Assembly: GCA_900472395.1 (NCBI GenBank)
Contig: UCHV01000024.1
Coordinates: forward strand, 62,001 to 126,000
Source of the DNA: Hyphomicrobiales bacterium
GTDB taxonomy: Bacteria; Pseudomonadota; Alphaproteobacteria; Rhizobiales; Rhizobiaceae
DNA length: 64,000 bases
Direction of reading: 5' to 3'
Shown here: one piece after another, positions 7,684 through 15,542 of the stretch
How the letters are laid out: the number at the start of each line of letters is the position of its first letter
How positions within the stretch are numbered: the stretch's first letter is position 1
The notes under the pieces: model-generated
The model's input: only the letters and a program-made list of their open reading frames with translations
Told to the model about the DNA's origin: nothing
Databases searched by the model: none
Made by a program: the position numbers and the translations under genes

Positions 7684-9030
7684 ATGTACCGCACACAAAT
7701 TCTTGCTGAATTGGTGAGAGCCACAACCGACACAACGCCTGCGGCACGATCAGCGGCGCGGCGCATATTGATCGACACGATCGGGGCCGCAGTTGCCGGA
7801 GCCAGTACGCAAAGCGGACGCGCGGCCGTTGCTGCTGCCACGCGGTCCTGGGGTGATGGTGATGCCGATGTGTGGTTTTCAAGCCAGCAATTGCCCGCCC
7901 CTGGCGCAGCCTTCGTCAATTCAGCTTATGCTTCGATGCTTGATCTTGATGACGGACATCGAGGTGCGGCTGGTCATCCGGCAGCAGCGATTGTTCCGGC
8001 AGTTCTGGCAAGCTGCACTGCACAGGATGCCGATCCAATGAAATTGTTGAACGCCATTGTCATCGGCTACGATGTGGCGGTACGCGTGTCCGCATCGAGA
8101 GACATCAATTCGATCCGGACGACCGATTCAGGGCAATGGTGCGGTTATGGTGTGATTGCCGCGATCGGATGGCTCAAGGCTCTTCCGACACAAACAATCG
8201 CCCATGCCATGGCCATTGCCGGGCACACAGCCAGCAGCCAGGCGGCAACCGGCTGGACCAAGCTGGGGCATTCGGTCAAGGAGGGCATTCCGTTTGCAAC
8301 AGCGGCCGCCATTGCAGCGGTCGACCTAGCCCAGGCCGGCTATACAGGGCCACTAGACTTGCTGGACGATCAAACACGCTACGATCAAAGAAGACTGGTT
8401 TCAGACTTCGGGGAACGATGGCAGATCGAAAGCGGCTATCTCAAGATCTACAGTGCATGCAGGTGGGCTCACGCCCCCATCGACGCGGCACTTCGATTGG
8501 TTGAAGAAAATGCAATCGATCCGGAAGCGATAGACCATATGGAGATTTCTCTTTTCTCACGGGCTCTGACCCTGCTTAACGAACCCAAGCCTCATACGAT
8601 CGACGCCGCGCAATACAGCGTCCCATTTTCCGTAGCGCTTGCGCTTACGCACGGCCCGAAGGCATTGCTTCCCGTAACGCAGAGCTATCTCGGAGATCGT
8701 GAGGTCAATTCCCTGGCAAGCCGGATCGCCGTTATCCATGACGCCTCTATGGACCCGCTCTTTCCCGCGATGACGCCCGCGAGCGTGTCCATCCAAAGAG
8801 GTGCCCATACGTTCAGGCTTTATCTCGACGCCCCTAAAGGGGATGCGACAAACCCGTTATCCAACGCGGAAGTGATGGGGAAATTCCATTGGCTCGTCGA
8901 CGACAAGCTCGGATCGCAAGCGGCGCGCCGGTTGGAGCAGGAATTGCTGTTTCTCGAAGATGGCTGCGGCGCTGCAGGTCTATTTAAGGCACTGAAGGCG
9001 CGATTGAAGACAGTTTCGCAGGATAGGTGA
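7684..9030 (+). CDS. MmgE/PrpD family protein
   Basis: A 448-residue protein of the MmgE/PrpD fold, which includes 2-methylcitrate dehydratase and cis-aconitate decarboxylase. Visible family features are RRILIDTIGAAVAGAST near the N terminus, the LDLDDGHRGAAGHPAA active-site region (about residues 88-103) and SACRWAHAPIDAA in the second half. I chose the ATG at 7684 because GGGGG lies a few bases upstream. It is transcribed away from the oxidase operon, and site pair A lies just upstream. It may dehydrate, epimerise or decarboxylate a carboxylic acid released from the imported compound. The substrate is unknown, as many family members have been recruited to amino-acid-like catabolism. Confidence 0.85.
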   Translation: MYRTQILAELVRATTDTTPAARSAARRILIDTIGAAVAGASTQSGRAAVAAATRSWGDGDADVWFSSQQLPAPGAAFVNSAYASMLDLDDGHRGAAGHPAAAIVPAVLASCTAQDADPMKLLNAIVIGYDVAVRVSASRDINSIRTTDSGQWCGYGVIAAIGWLKALPTQTIAHAMAIAGHTASSQAATGWTKLGHSVKEGIPFATAAAIAAVDLAQAGYTGPLDLLDDQTRYDQRRLVSDFGERWQIESGYLKIYSACRWAHAPIDAALRLVEENAIDPEAIDHMEISLFSRALTLLNEPKPHTIDAAQYSVPFSVALALTHGPKALLPVTQSYLGDREVNSLASRIAVIHDASMDPLFPAMTPASVSIQRGAHTFRLYLDAPKGDATNPLSNAEVMGKFHWLVDDKLGSQAARRLEQELLFLEDGCGAAGLFKALKARLKTVSQDR

Positions 9031-9084
9031 GCCGGCGCAATAACCGGGAGTGGCCGGGGAGTTGGAAAAGCCGTAATGCGGCCC

Positions 9085-9124
9085 CCACGCGCTTTTAGCC
9101 TTGGCCTCTTGTATATGCGCGTGG
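9085..9124. terminator. Inverted repeat between convergent genes, possible bidirectional terminator
   Basis: CCACGCGC at 9085-9092 is the exact complement of GCGCGTGG at 9117-9124, with a 24-base loop. It lies between the end of the MmgE/PrpD gene (9030) and the convergent end of the small ORF (9138). The long loop and the lack of a clear T-tract on either side make intrinsic termination only possible. A transcript-end hairpin is the most economical reading. Confidence 0.35.
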
Positions 9125-9137
9125 CTCCCCGACTCAA

Positions 9138-9371
9138 CTAAATCTCGGTTTCTTCCGTCGGCGCCGATGTCTGCTGGGTGCATGCCACGACAAGTGACAG
9201 CAGATAGAGTGCAAAGCGCACCCTCGATCCGGCAGGGTAACGATTACTGAGATCGTTGGTTATTGCGAACAGCTGCAAGGTGTCCGCGTGAAGAAAATCG
9301 AGAATGAATTCCTCCGCGTCCCTTTCCGAGACATCCGAATGCCTCGTTTTAGCAAGCCGTCTCTGTTTCAC
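9138..9371 (-). CDS. Small conserved-looking protein overlapping the luxI stop
   Basis: A 77-residue ORF whose GTG start (9371-9369) overlaps the luxI stop codon in a GTGA arrangement, indicating translational coupling. The product begins with a basic segment (KQRRLAKTRHSD), has an acidic/hydrophobic middle and a hydrophobic stretch near RFALYLLSLVVACTQQ, and ends in acidic TEETEI. I do not recognise a domain. Several rhizobial luxI genes are followed by a small overlapping gene, such as cinS after cinI, which relays the quorum signal by binding a repressor. The position is similar, but sequence relatedness to CinS is not claimed. Confidence 0.6.
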   Translation of the reverse strand: MKQRRLAKTRHSDVSERDAEEFILDFLHADTLQLFAITNDLSNRYPAGSRVRFALYLLSLVVACTQQTSAPTEETEI

Positions 9372-10075
9372 GATCCGCAACCTTGGAATATTTCGTTAGA
9401 TCCCGCCCCATCCTTACCGTCGATTGGAAATTGGCATGGTCGGGCCCTCTGCACTTTATTCGGCAATGGCCAATAACTGTCAGGGTCCACCAACGCGTGA
9501 TCAATCCGGTAGATGCGGGAATGGCGATCGTACGCTTTCCAGGACGGAGCCAATTCGGCGATGATCAGGCGCCGCCCGGCAAAATCCGCGGCAGGAAAAA
9601 GATGCCGCACACCGTACCCCATCCAGGATAGCATCGCGACGATCGTCGGATCGGTTTCGACGATGAGCCGCTCGATCCCAGCCAACAGAACATATTCGAG
9701 CATGGCAGTCATGAGCGCGTTGGAGATGCGGCCGTGTGCGCGTGAAAAGAGATTGTCGGCGGCGCAACGCGTCCATTCGAATACGCTTGGCCCGACCGGG
9801 TAGACATCACCGCCGGTCAGTTCCGGGTAGACGTGAGAAAGAAGATGCGGGTGCGACGTGGATAACAGTCTTGAGTAGCCAACCAGACATCCCTGATGGA
9901 TGAAAGGCAAATGGATTGCCGCTTGTGTATCGTAAGCATCTTTCTCACGCCCATCGGGTTTGCGAATTGCCTCCCAGCCCAGCTTGTCGACGAAATGCCG
10001 ATGCCTGAATCTGAAGATTTCGTCCATGAGTCCGGAATGCCGACTTTCATCCTTACCGGAAATAGCTCTTAGCAT
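9368..10075 (-). CDS. LuxI-family acyl-homoserine-lactone synthase
   Basis: A 235-residue autoinducer synthase, which would join an acyl-ACP chain to S-adenosylmethionine to make an AHL signal in the cytoplasm. Family hallmarks are present: FRFRHRHFVDKLGW (conserved Arg, Phe and Trp of the SAM pocket, about residues 21-34), the acidic KDAYDTQAA segment, GYSRLL, and VFEWTRCAA where LuxI proteins have the E-x-x-R motif. Thr stands where LuxI has Ser. The C-terminal tail is somewhat longer than usual. It lies 63 bp downstream of luxR on the same strand. Acyl-chain length cannot be predicted from sequence. Confidence 0.9.
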   Translation of the reverse strand: MLRAISGKDESRHSGLMDEIFRFRHRHFVDKLGWEAIRKPDGREKDAYDTQAAIHLPFIHQGCLVGYSRLLSTSHPHLLSHVYPELTGGDVYPVGPSVFEWTRCAADNLFSRAHGRISNALMTAMLEYVLLAGIERLIVETDPTIVAMLSWMGYGVRHLFPAADFAGRRLIIAELAPSWKAYDRHSRIYRIDHALVDPDSYWPLPNKVQRARPCQFPIDGKDGAGSNEIFQGCGS

Positions 10076-10106
10076 CGCTGGTCTCCTCTTTGTGGGAACA
10101 TGCGAT

Positions 10107-10133
10107 GCTAGGCTCTAAGCTGCTATAGGCTCA
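10107..10133. promoter_or_regulatory. Imperfect direct repeat in the luxI promoter region
   Basis: In the 63-bp gap before luxI, TGCTAGGCTC (10107-10116) is repeated as TGCTATAGGCTC (10122-10133), with two bases inserted. The repeat lies 30-60 bp upstream of the luxI start, where a LuxR-type activator would act. It is not a classical dyad lux box, so the role is uncertain. It is recorded because it is the only repeat in that interval. Confidence 0.3.
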
Positions 10134-10138
10134 TTGGC

Positions 10139-10873
10139 CTATTGCTGCATGCCCAATCGGAATGCCGCCGCAATCAACTGGGCCCGATTGACGACATCGA
10201 GTTTTCGTTGCGCGCTGCTTATCAGGTGATGCACCGTCCGATGCGAACGATTTGTGATCTGACCGATTTCCCAGTCAGTTTTCCCTTCGGCACACCAGGC
10301 GACACACTCGCTTTCGCATGTCGTCAGCTCAACGAACGGAGTGACTTTCCGATTGGCGCCAGAGGTGTTCAGATCTTTCAGGCGCGCGTGGGTGTAGACG
10401 GCGAGCATATGCAAAACGGTGCATTCTTCCGTCGCGAGTGGCGACTGACGTCTCGTGAACGTGGCGACAGCCTGGACATCGGTTCTTGAATACAAAGGGA
10501 CCGTGAACCCATACTCCATGCCGCTTGCGCGGGCCTCGTCCATCAACAGTTGAGCGCGCTTGCTGATAGGCGCTTGCGCGAGAGCTTCTGACCAAACGAC
10601 GATATTACCGCTTTGCTTGATCTGTCTCACGATGGGGTCGACGACCACGTAGTTCTGCTGCGCGTAATGGTCGGCCCATCCGGCTGGCCAGGCATCCAGC
10701 ACGACGTGCTTATCAATGTTTTCGTGAGCCGGTGGCAAGCCGCAAAATACAAAGTGCTCAACGCCGAGTTTTTCGGACGCGCCATAGATCAGCGCGAGTA
10801 GTTCTTTGCAGGTCGTCGTCGCTTTGCATGCGTCGACGAAATCGAACATGATCGTTGCTAACGCCTGTCGCAT
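10139..10873 (-). CDS. LuxR-family quorum-sensing regulator
   Basis: A 244-residue transcription factor with an N-terminal autoinducer-binding domain and a C-terminal LuxR HTH. The ligand-pocket residues are visible in WPAGWADHYAQQNYVVVDPI (about residues 62-81), which supplies the conserved Trp, Tyr, Asp and Pro. The HTH runs from LTTCESECVAWCAEGKT through TNRSHRTVHHLISSAQRKL to NRAQLIAAAF. Cognate synthase luxI lies just downstream on the same strand. The gene starts about 190 bp from operator pair B, so luxR may be controlled by the same regulator as the catabolic genes, recalling opine-controlled traR on Ti plasmids. That link is an inference from the shared operator. Confidence 0.9.
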   Translation of the reverse strand: MRQALATIMFDFVDACKATTTCKELLALIYGASEKLGVEHFVFCGLPPAHENIDKHVVLDAWPAGWADHYAQQNYVVVDPIVRQIKQSGNIVVWSEALAQAPISKRAQLLMDEARASGMEYGFTVPLYSRTDVQAVATFTRRQSPLATEECTVLHMLAVYTHARLKDLNTSGANRKVTPFVELTTCESECVAWCAEGKTDWEIGQITNRSHRTVHHLISSAQRKLDVVNRAQLIAAAFRLGMQQ

Positions 10874-11060
10874 CCTTCTTCATCCTCGAACGGTTGATTG
10901 AGAGAAAACATTCGATGCCATAAAAGCCGTATGCGACACATCATCATTTTAAGGGGGTTCAGCTCTCGCTAATCTGATGGGCCATCTTACCAACACGTTC
11001 GGTCATGGTTCGGAGCCGGCGGACTGCCGTGTAGCGCAACAACCGGCCGCTGCGAAAAAT

Positions 11061-11092
11061 CCATAATATGGATATTAGAATCCATATTATGG
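11061..11092. promoter_or_regulatory. Paired palindromic operator (site pair B)
   Basis: CCATAATATGG at 11061-11071 and CCATATTATGG at 11082-11092 repeat the two sites of pair A. They are again in opposite orientation, but centres are 21 bp apart, about two helical turns. Each is extended to a 15-bp palindrome, ATCCATAATATGGAT and its reverse. The pair lies about 70 bp upstream of the C45 gene and 190 bp upstream of luxR, which diverge from this region. Sequence identity with pair A is direct evidence that one regulator controls both regions. Confidence 0.78.
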
Positions 11093-11162
11093 ATTTAGCT
11101 GGACAGATGTTTGCCCTTATGGTAGAAGCGGTGCTCACATAAACCAACGGTCGTGGAAAGCC

Positions 11163-12179
11163 ATGGTTGAACAAGGAATGCCCGTAGTAATGCTCTACGG
11201 CAGCGCTCATGAGCGCGGCCTGCAGCACGGTTCGAAGTTTGCCGCAAAGATTGGTGACGATCTTACATCTCGCAGGGACCAGGATCCGACAGGCTGGGCC
11301 GCGGCGCGTGCATGTGCAGCACGTTCGTGGGATTTGCTGATGACGCGAGCGCCGTCGGTCGCTCAAGAGCTGATCGGCATTTCGGAAGGTTCGCAGTGCG
11401 ATCTGCTCGACGTCTACGTTCATAGCGGGTTTGAATTCATCTCTGAGATCACCCCGACCGGGTGTACCGCAATTGCGGTCAAGGAACAGGGCGGCGGCGC
11501 ACTGGTAGCCCAGAATTGGGATGCTTTGCCCGGCACGGAAGGTGATCTCGTACTGTTCGTGCATATCGATGCCGAAGGTTTTCAGAAAGCGATGGTATCG
11601 TCCATCGGAATGCTCGGATGGGTGGGGTGCAACCGGCACGGTCTTGCGTTCGTCAACAATGACCTCATGCTTGACACCGCACTTGAAGGGTTGCCCAGCC
11701 AAGTCGTGCGGAGACTTATCCTTGAAGAAACAAACCTGCGAGGAGCGTGCGACACATTGAAAGCTGTCCCGCACATGGGCGGGCGCGCCTATGTCATCGG
11801 CGATGAATCGGGTCAGCTTGGCGTCGTAGAGGTTTCTCCCAGAGGTGGCCAAGCGACGATCGAGGGCTCTACCGTGCTTCATACAAACCATGCGGTCAGC
11901 GGTCTGGTTGCCTATGAAAACAAGGAAACGCTGGAAAAGACGTATCCCTCAAGCGCTCAGAGACTGCATGCTCTCAATCTCCTGGCAGAAACAGCGGAGG
12001 TAAAACTCGAAGACATACTCCGGGATCGAAAATTTGCGCCGGATTCGATTTGCAAGTCCCCTTCCGCCGCTGAGCCCACGCAAACTGCATTTTCGATCAT
12101 CATGGACTGCAATCGGCGTCACATGAAGTTGTGCCGCGGAAAACCGAGCGAACGCCTTTACGGTGAATTCTACTTCTAG
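11163..12179 (+). CDS. C45-type Ntn hydrolase / acyltransferase-like protein
   Basis: A 338-residue member of the acyl-CoA:6-aminopenicillanate acyltransferase (peptidase C45) family. These proteins are made as precursors and cut themselves before a Cys that becomes the N-terminal nucleophile. The likely site is Gly100-Cys101 in ITPTGCTAIAV, followed by family motifs LVAQNWDALPG, GWVGCNRHGLAFVNNDL and HTNHAV. GGAAAG lies five bases before the ATG. The gene is directly downstream of operator pair B. It could release or attach an acyl group on the catabolic substrate. Because it sits beside luxR/luxI, action on AHLs is a testable alternative with no direct support. Confidence 0.85.
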   Translation: MVEQGMPVVMLYGSAHERGLQHGSKFAAKIGDDLTSRRDQDPTGWAAARACAARSWDLLMTRAPSVAQELIGISEGSQCDLLDVYVHSGFEFISEITPTGCTAIAVKEQGGGALVAQNWDALPGTEGDLVLFVHIDAEGFQKAMVSSIGMLGWVGCNRHGLAFVNNDLMLDTALEGLPSQVVRRLILEETNLRGACDTLKAVPHMGGRAYVIGDESGQLGVVEVSPRGGQATIEGSTVLHTNHAVSGLVAYENKETLEKTYPSSAQRLHALNLLAETAEVKLEDILRDRKFAPDSICKSPSAAEPTQTAFSIIMDCNRRHMKLCRGKPSERLYGEFYF

Positions 12180-12196
12180 CTCGCCAATACCAATTT

Positions 12197-13357
12197 TTAC
12201 GCCGCAGACATCTGCCCATGCCCGAATTTCTTGGCATAGCTTACGAATTTCGATGCGAGCTCGCCGGCAATTTCCTCGCAGTCTGCAAGCGGCATGCAGG
12301 AATGATCGTAGCCCATTTCTTCGCGCAGGATGCCGGAGGTTTCCGGCGTGAAGTGTACCGTTCCATCCGCACCAACTGACTCGATCCCATCAAATCGTTG
12401 GCAGTTCCGATTAATGGCAACGGCTTCGTGAAGCGTGAGGCCATCCGGCAAAGCAATCCTGATACCGTTCGGAGAGACGTGGACCGGATATCCGCCAACG
12501 AGCCCAAGCGGACCGGGAGCATGTACGACCTTATCATCGCCATCGGCCAATGCACGCAACATCGCTGTTGCGGAAGATGCTGTCACGGATTGCCCGGCCA
12601 ATCCCTTTATCCTGCGAAATTTGCCGGCGACAAGTTTGAAAAGCGTTTCATGGTCCACCTCTTCCTCCGGCACGATTTCTCCATCGCAAATGACGGTAAG
12701 ATGATACGGAGCGCCATCGGTGCTTCCGGTGCTTGGCATGCGGTAACTCAGATAGTGATGCGCAAAAAACCTGACGTCGATCAACCGAGGATGCACACCG
12801 AGCATATCGGCGGCTGCCAGACGAAGACCTGGAACGGCATTCGCGATATTTCCGATGCCAACTGTGGGAGCAAGTCCTTCAGCAGCCAAAGCGGCGTTGA
12901 CTACGTCTGGATAAGAGGCGTTGACCACAACCGAGTTCGTGCCACTTAACCGTACAGCTTGCATCAGCTTGCGGATCAGCACGGTGTGCATCGGGGTCCA
13001 GACGCCGCCTCTCGCCCGGTCAAGTGCCTGGAATGCGACTTGCGGCAATTGCGTGATGACCCACCACGAATGCAATGTCGTCGCATTGAATATGATATTC
13101 GGTCCGAGCCGACTGATCTCTTCAGCAGTCGCAGCCACATTCTGTAAATCGAGTGCCACGATACGGATGGTCGGCGAGTGGCCGAGATTGAGGGCGGTGT
13201 AACGCGCAAGATTGACCCGTAATTCGGTTTTTTGCGGATCTCGCGCGCCGATAACGATCTCATATGGCTGGCCGCTCTGCGCGAGGAAGTCCAGCACATC
13301 TCCTCCCAAAACTCCGGTACCGACAACCAAGATCTTTGCCTTCTGAGTTTCCTTCAC
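12197..13357 (-). CDS. Saccharopine-dehydrogenase-like NAD(P)-binding oxidoreductase
   Basis: A 386-residue protein with an N-terminal Rossmann motif (ILVVGTGVLGGDVLDFLAQ, about residues 9-27) and the general layout of the saccharopine dehydrogenase/reductase family. These enzymes make or cleave N-carboxyalkyl amino acids. Opines are the same chemical class, so this gene could reductively form or oxidatively split an opine-like compound. It is convergent with the C45 gene, with 17 bp between stops, and divergent from the alanine racemase gene, with an inverted repeat between them. Exact substrate and direction are unknown. Confidence 0.72.
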   Translation of the reverse strand: MKETQKAKILVVGTGVLGGDVLDFLAQSGQPYEIVIGARDPQKTELRVNLARYTALNLGHSPTIRIVALDLQNVAATAEEISRLGPNIIFNATTLHSWWVITQLPQVAFQALDRARGGVWTPMHTVLIRKLMQAVRLSGTNSVVVNASYPDVVNAALAAEGLAPTVGIGNIANAVPGLRLAAADMLGVHPRLIDVRFFAHHYLSYRMPSTGSTDGAPYHLTVICDGEIVPEEEVDHETLFKLVAGKFRRIKGLAGQSVTASSATAMLRALADGDDKVVHAPGPLGLVGGYPVHVSPNGIRIALPDGLTLHEAVAINRNCQRFDGIESVGADGTVHFTPETSGILREEMGYDHSCMPLADCEEIAGELASKFVSYAKKFGHGQMSAA

Positions 13358-13425
13358 GGTGGCGTCCTCCTTTGGCGTTTCGCGAACTGCAGATTTCCAT
13401 TATCTGCCAGCTGATGGCAATTCAA

Positions 13426-13462
13426 GGTTGCATTAAAGGATATTTTCGAACAAAATGCAACC
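13426..13462. promoter_or_regulatory. Inverted repeat in the divergent promoter region before alr
   Basis: GGTTGCATT at 13426-13434 is the exact complement of AATGCAACC at 13454-13462. Centres are 28 bp apart in the 149-bp region between the saccharopine-dehydrogenase-like gene and the racemase gene. The sequence is AT-rich between the arms. It differs from the CCATAnTATGG operator, so a second regulator is possible. It could also form a leader hairpin for the racemase transcript. Confidence 0.5.
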
Positions 13463-13506
13463 GTAAAGAGATGTGAGTGCTGGATCAACGAAAGGTTGCC
13501 GCCGCC

Positions 13507-14658
13507 ATGGCAAACTTGCACGACGCGATTTTTGAAATCGACCTCGAGGCGGTCGCGTCCAACTACAGACTGCTTTGCGATCTTTGTACGGAGAGGACTG
13601 AAGTCGCAGCGGTCCTTAAGAGCGATGCCTACGGACTTGGCCTCGTCGCGGTCGCGACGAGACTGGAGGCTTGCGGATGTCGTACGTTTTTCGTTGCAGA
13701 TATCGAGGAAGCGCTTCTGGTGAGGCGAGCGCTGCGGCACGTGACCGTGATCGTTCTTCGTGACGAGATTGTCAATTACCCCGACATATATCGCCACGAG
13801 GGGCTTACTCCGGTCGTAAACTCGCTACAAGACATGCAATCCGTGAAGGATCACAACCTGACAATGCCGATTGCCGTCAATGTCGATACGGGGTTTTGCC
13901 GTTTCGGCCTGAGTTTCGAAGAAGTCCGCAACCTGTTCCTGTGCGACGTGTTTCGAGCATATCGACCAATGCTTGTCTTCAGTCATCTGGGCTGCCAGGA
14001 CGAACCCGCTCATCCGAATAATCCGCTTCAGTTGAACAGGTTCTGCGCAATCTCCGCACTGATTGATCCGCACACACGCTCTCTTTGCGCGTCTGCCGGC
14101 GTTTGGTTACCACAGAGATATCATTATGAGATGATCCGATGCGGATCGGCCCTGTGTGGACTGAACAACGCACGACTGACCCCGTCACCATTAAACAGCG
14201 TGGTGCGGCTGAAAGCCAGACTCGTTGAGATTCGATATGTCGAGAAAGGTGAAGCGGTCGGTTATGCCGCCACGTTCAGAACCGTACGACGCACAAGGCT
14301 CGGTATCCTCGGTATCGGCTATGCCAATGGCCTGCCATGGTCCTCAGCGAGCAATTTAGGTGCTCGGATCGGCGAGTTCGTGGCAAACGCCGTGGGCCGG
14401 ATCTCCATGGAGTACACGACGGTAGATCTCACGGACGTTCCAGAACAGATTTTTCATGTTGGCGCGTGGGTTGAGCTTCTGAACGACGACTTCACGCCGG
14501 ATGACCTCGCGCTCGTCTCGGAGTTCAATGCACAGGAGCTTCTCGTCCGTCTCGGTTCCGGCTGTCTCCGTCGTTACCAGGACAATCATTTTCCGGCCCT
14601 TGCCAACAGTGCCCGACATCCGATCGATCAAGCCACCCAGTCAGGGCGGGGCAGATAA
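13507..14658 (+). CDS. alr: Alanine/amino-acid racemase, PLP-dependent (Alr family)
   Basis: A 383-residue fold-type III PLP enzyme. The cofactor Lys is in AAVLKSDAYGLGL (Lys38 counting from ATG 13507), and the C-terminal domain has GYAATFRT and GRISMEYTTVDLTDVP, corresponding to the catalytic Tyr region and the GRISMD block of Alr. A GTG start at 13477, with AAAGAG upstream, would add ten residues; both starts are possible. In this cluster it is more likely to interconvert a pathway-specific amino acid than to serve cell-wall synthesis. It is followed after one base by the exporter gene, forming a plus-strand operon. Confidence 0.85.
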   Translation: MANLHDAIFEIDLEAVASNYRLLCDLCTERTEVAAVLKSDAYGLGLVAVATRLEACGCRTFFVADIEEALLVRRALRHVTVIVLRDEIVNYPDIYRHEGLTPVVNSLQDMQSVKDHNLTMPIAVNVDTGFCRFGLSFEEVRNLFLCDVFRAYRPMLVFSHLGCQDEPAHPNNPLQLNRFCAISALIDPHTRSLCASAGVWLPQRYHYEMIRCGSALCGLNNARLTPSPLNSVVRLKARLVEIRYVEKGEAVGYAATFRTVRRTRLGILGIGYANGLPWSSASNLGARIGEFVANAVGRISMEYTTVDLTDVPEQIFHVGAWVELLNDDFTPDDLALVSEFNAQELLVRLGSGCLRRYQDNHFPALANSARHPIDQATQSGRGR

Positions 14659-14659
14659 C

Positions 14660-15541
14660 ATGGCACCGGGCAAGGCGATAGTTTGCGTTGTGCTCTCCGC
14701 AGTATGCTTCAGCACCGCGGGCGTGTTCGTGAACATCATCGATCTTGATTTGTGGTCGGTTCTTTTCTGGCGCAGCGCGATTGCTGGCTCGGTGTTCTTC
14801 ATCAGTTTCGTCATCGGCTTGAAATACAGGCCTGAGTGCCGCTCACCAGCCAACGTGCGGGAAGATCTCATTCTGGCGACACTGCTTTCCGGTGCCATGG
14901 TCAGCTTCATCGCCGCTCTGCGACTGACGTCGACAGCTCACGTTGCAATCATCCACGCAACATTGCCCTTGGCAATTGCCGCCTTGTCGGTCTGGCTTTA
15001 CCAGGTTCCGGTCTCGAAAATGGAGTGGCTGATCTGCGTCGCGGTAGCGACAGGCGTTGCCATCATGACGTCAGGATCGCAGGAAGCGTTCGTCATACTG
15101 GGCGATGCACTGGCTCTCGTCATGACGATAGCACTGGCTTTTTTCACGATCGGACTGTCGCGACGGAGACGATCACGGTCAAGAATTCTCACGCTTTCAT
15201 GTCTGATGACGGCGGTCTGCAGTCTTCCGCTTGCCGAAAGCCTCGAACCCGAGACGTCGAACATTGTCCTACTGGCAAGTTTTGCGCTGATCCAGATGGT
15301 TTGTGGAATGTGGCTTTTCGTTACGGGATCGCGATCGCTTACGCCACATACGACGGCGCTGATCTCCTGTCTGGAAGCGCCACTCGCGCCTATTCTTGCC
15401 TGGATATGCATCGGTGTCATCCCGGATGCCCCGTCGTTCGTCGGTGGAGCAATCATCCTGATCGCGACCACGAGCTTTCTTGCGAGGCAGCGCAGGGCAA
15501 CTGTCTCCCCCTTAAATGACCAAAGTCAGGAGACGACGTGA
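14660..15541 (+). CDS. DMT-superfamily (EamA-type) transporter
   Basis: A 293-residue inner-membrane protein with ten predicted hydrophobic segments in two five-helix repeats, typical of EamA/RhaT exporters of amino acids and metabolites. The first helix is IVCVVLSAVCFSTAGVFV and the last lies near GAIILIATTSFLA. The ATG at 14660 is one base after the racemase stop, so the genes are co-translated. Its presence beside a racemase and a reductase raises the possibility that a product is exported while the left-hand operon imports it. Family is confident; cargo is unknown. Confidence 0.85.
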   Translation: MAPGKAIVCVVLSAVCFSTAGVFVNIIDLDLWSVLFWRSAIAGSVFFISFVIGLKYRPECRSPANVREDLILATLLSGAMVSFIAALRLTSTAHVAIIHATLPLAIAALSVWLYQVPVSKMEWLICVAVATGVAIMTSGSQEAFVILGDALALVMTIALAFFTIGLSRRRRSRSRILTLSCLMTAVCSLPLAESLEPETSNIVLLASFALIQMVCGMWLFVTGSRSLTPHTTALISCLEAPLAPILAWICIGVIPDAPSFVGGAIILIATTSFLARQRRATVSPLNDQSQETT

Positions 15542-15542
15542 G

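Noticed and set aside
10076..10138. Classical lux box before luxI
   Set aside because: I looked for a 18-20 bp dyad of the lux/tra box type. Only an imperfect direct repeat (10107-10133) was found, so no lux box is claimed.
10959..11891. Open frame of 310 codons on the minus strand
   Set aside because: It is antisense to the C45 gene and crosses operator pair B. The C45 gene has family motifs and a ribosome binding site, while the opposite product has none.
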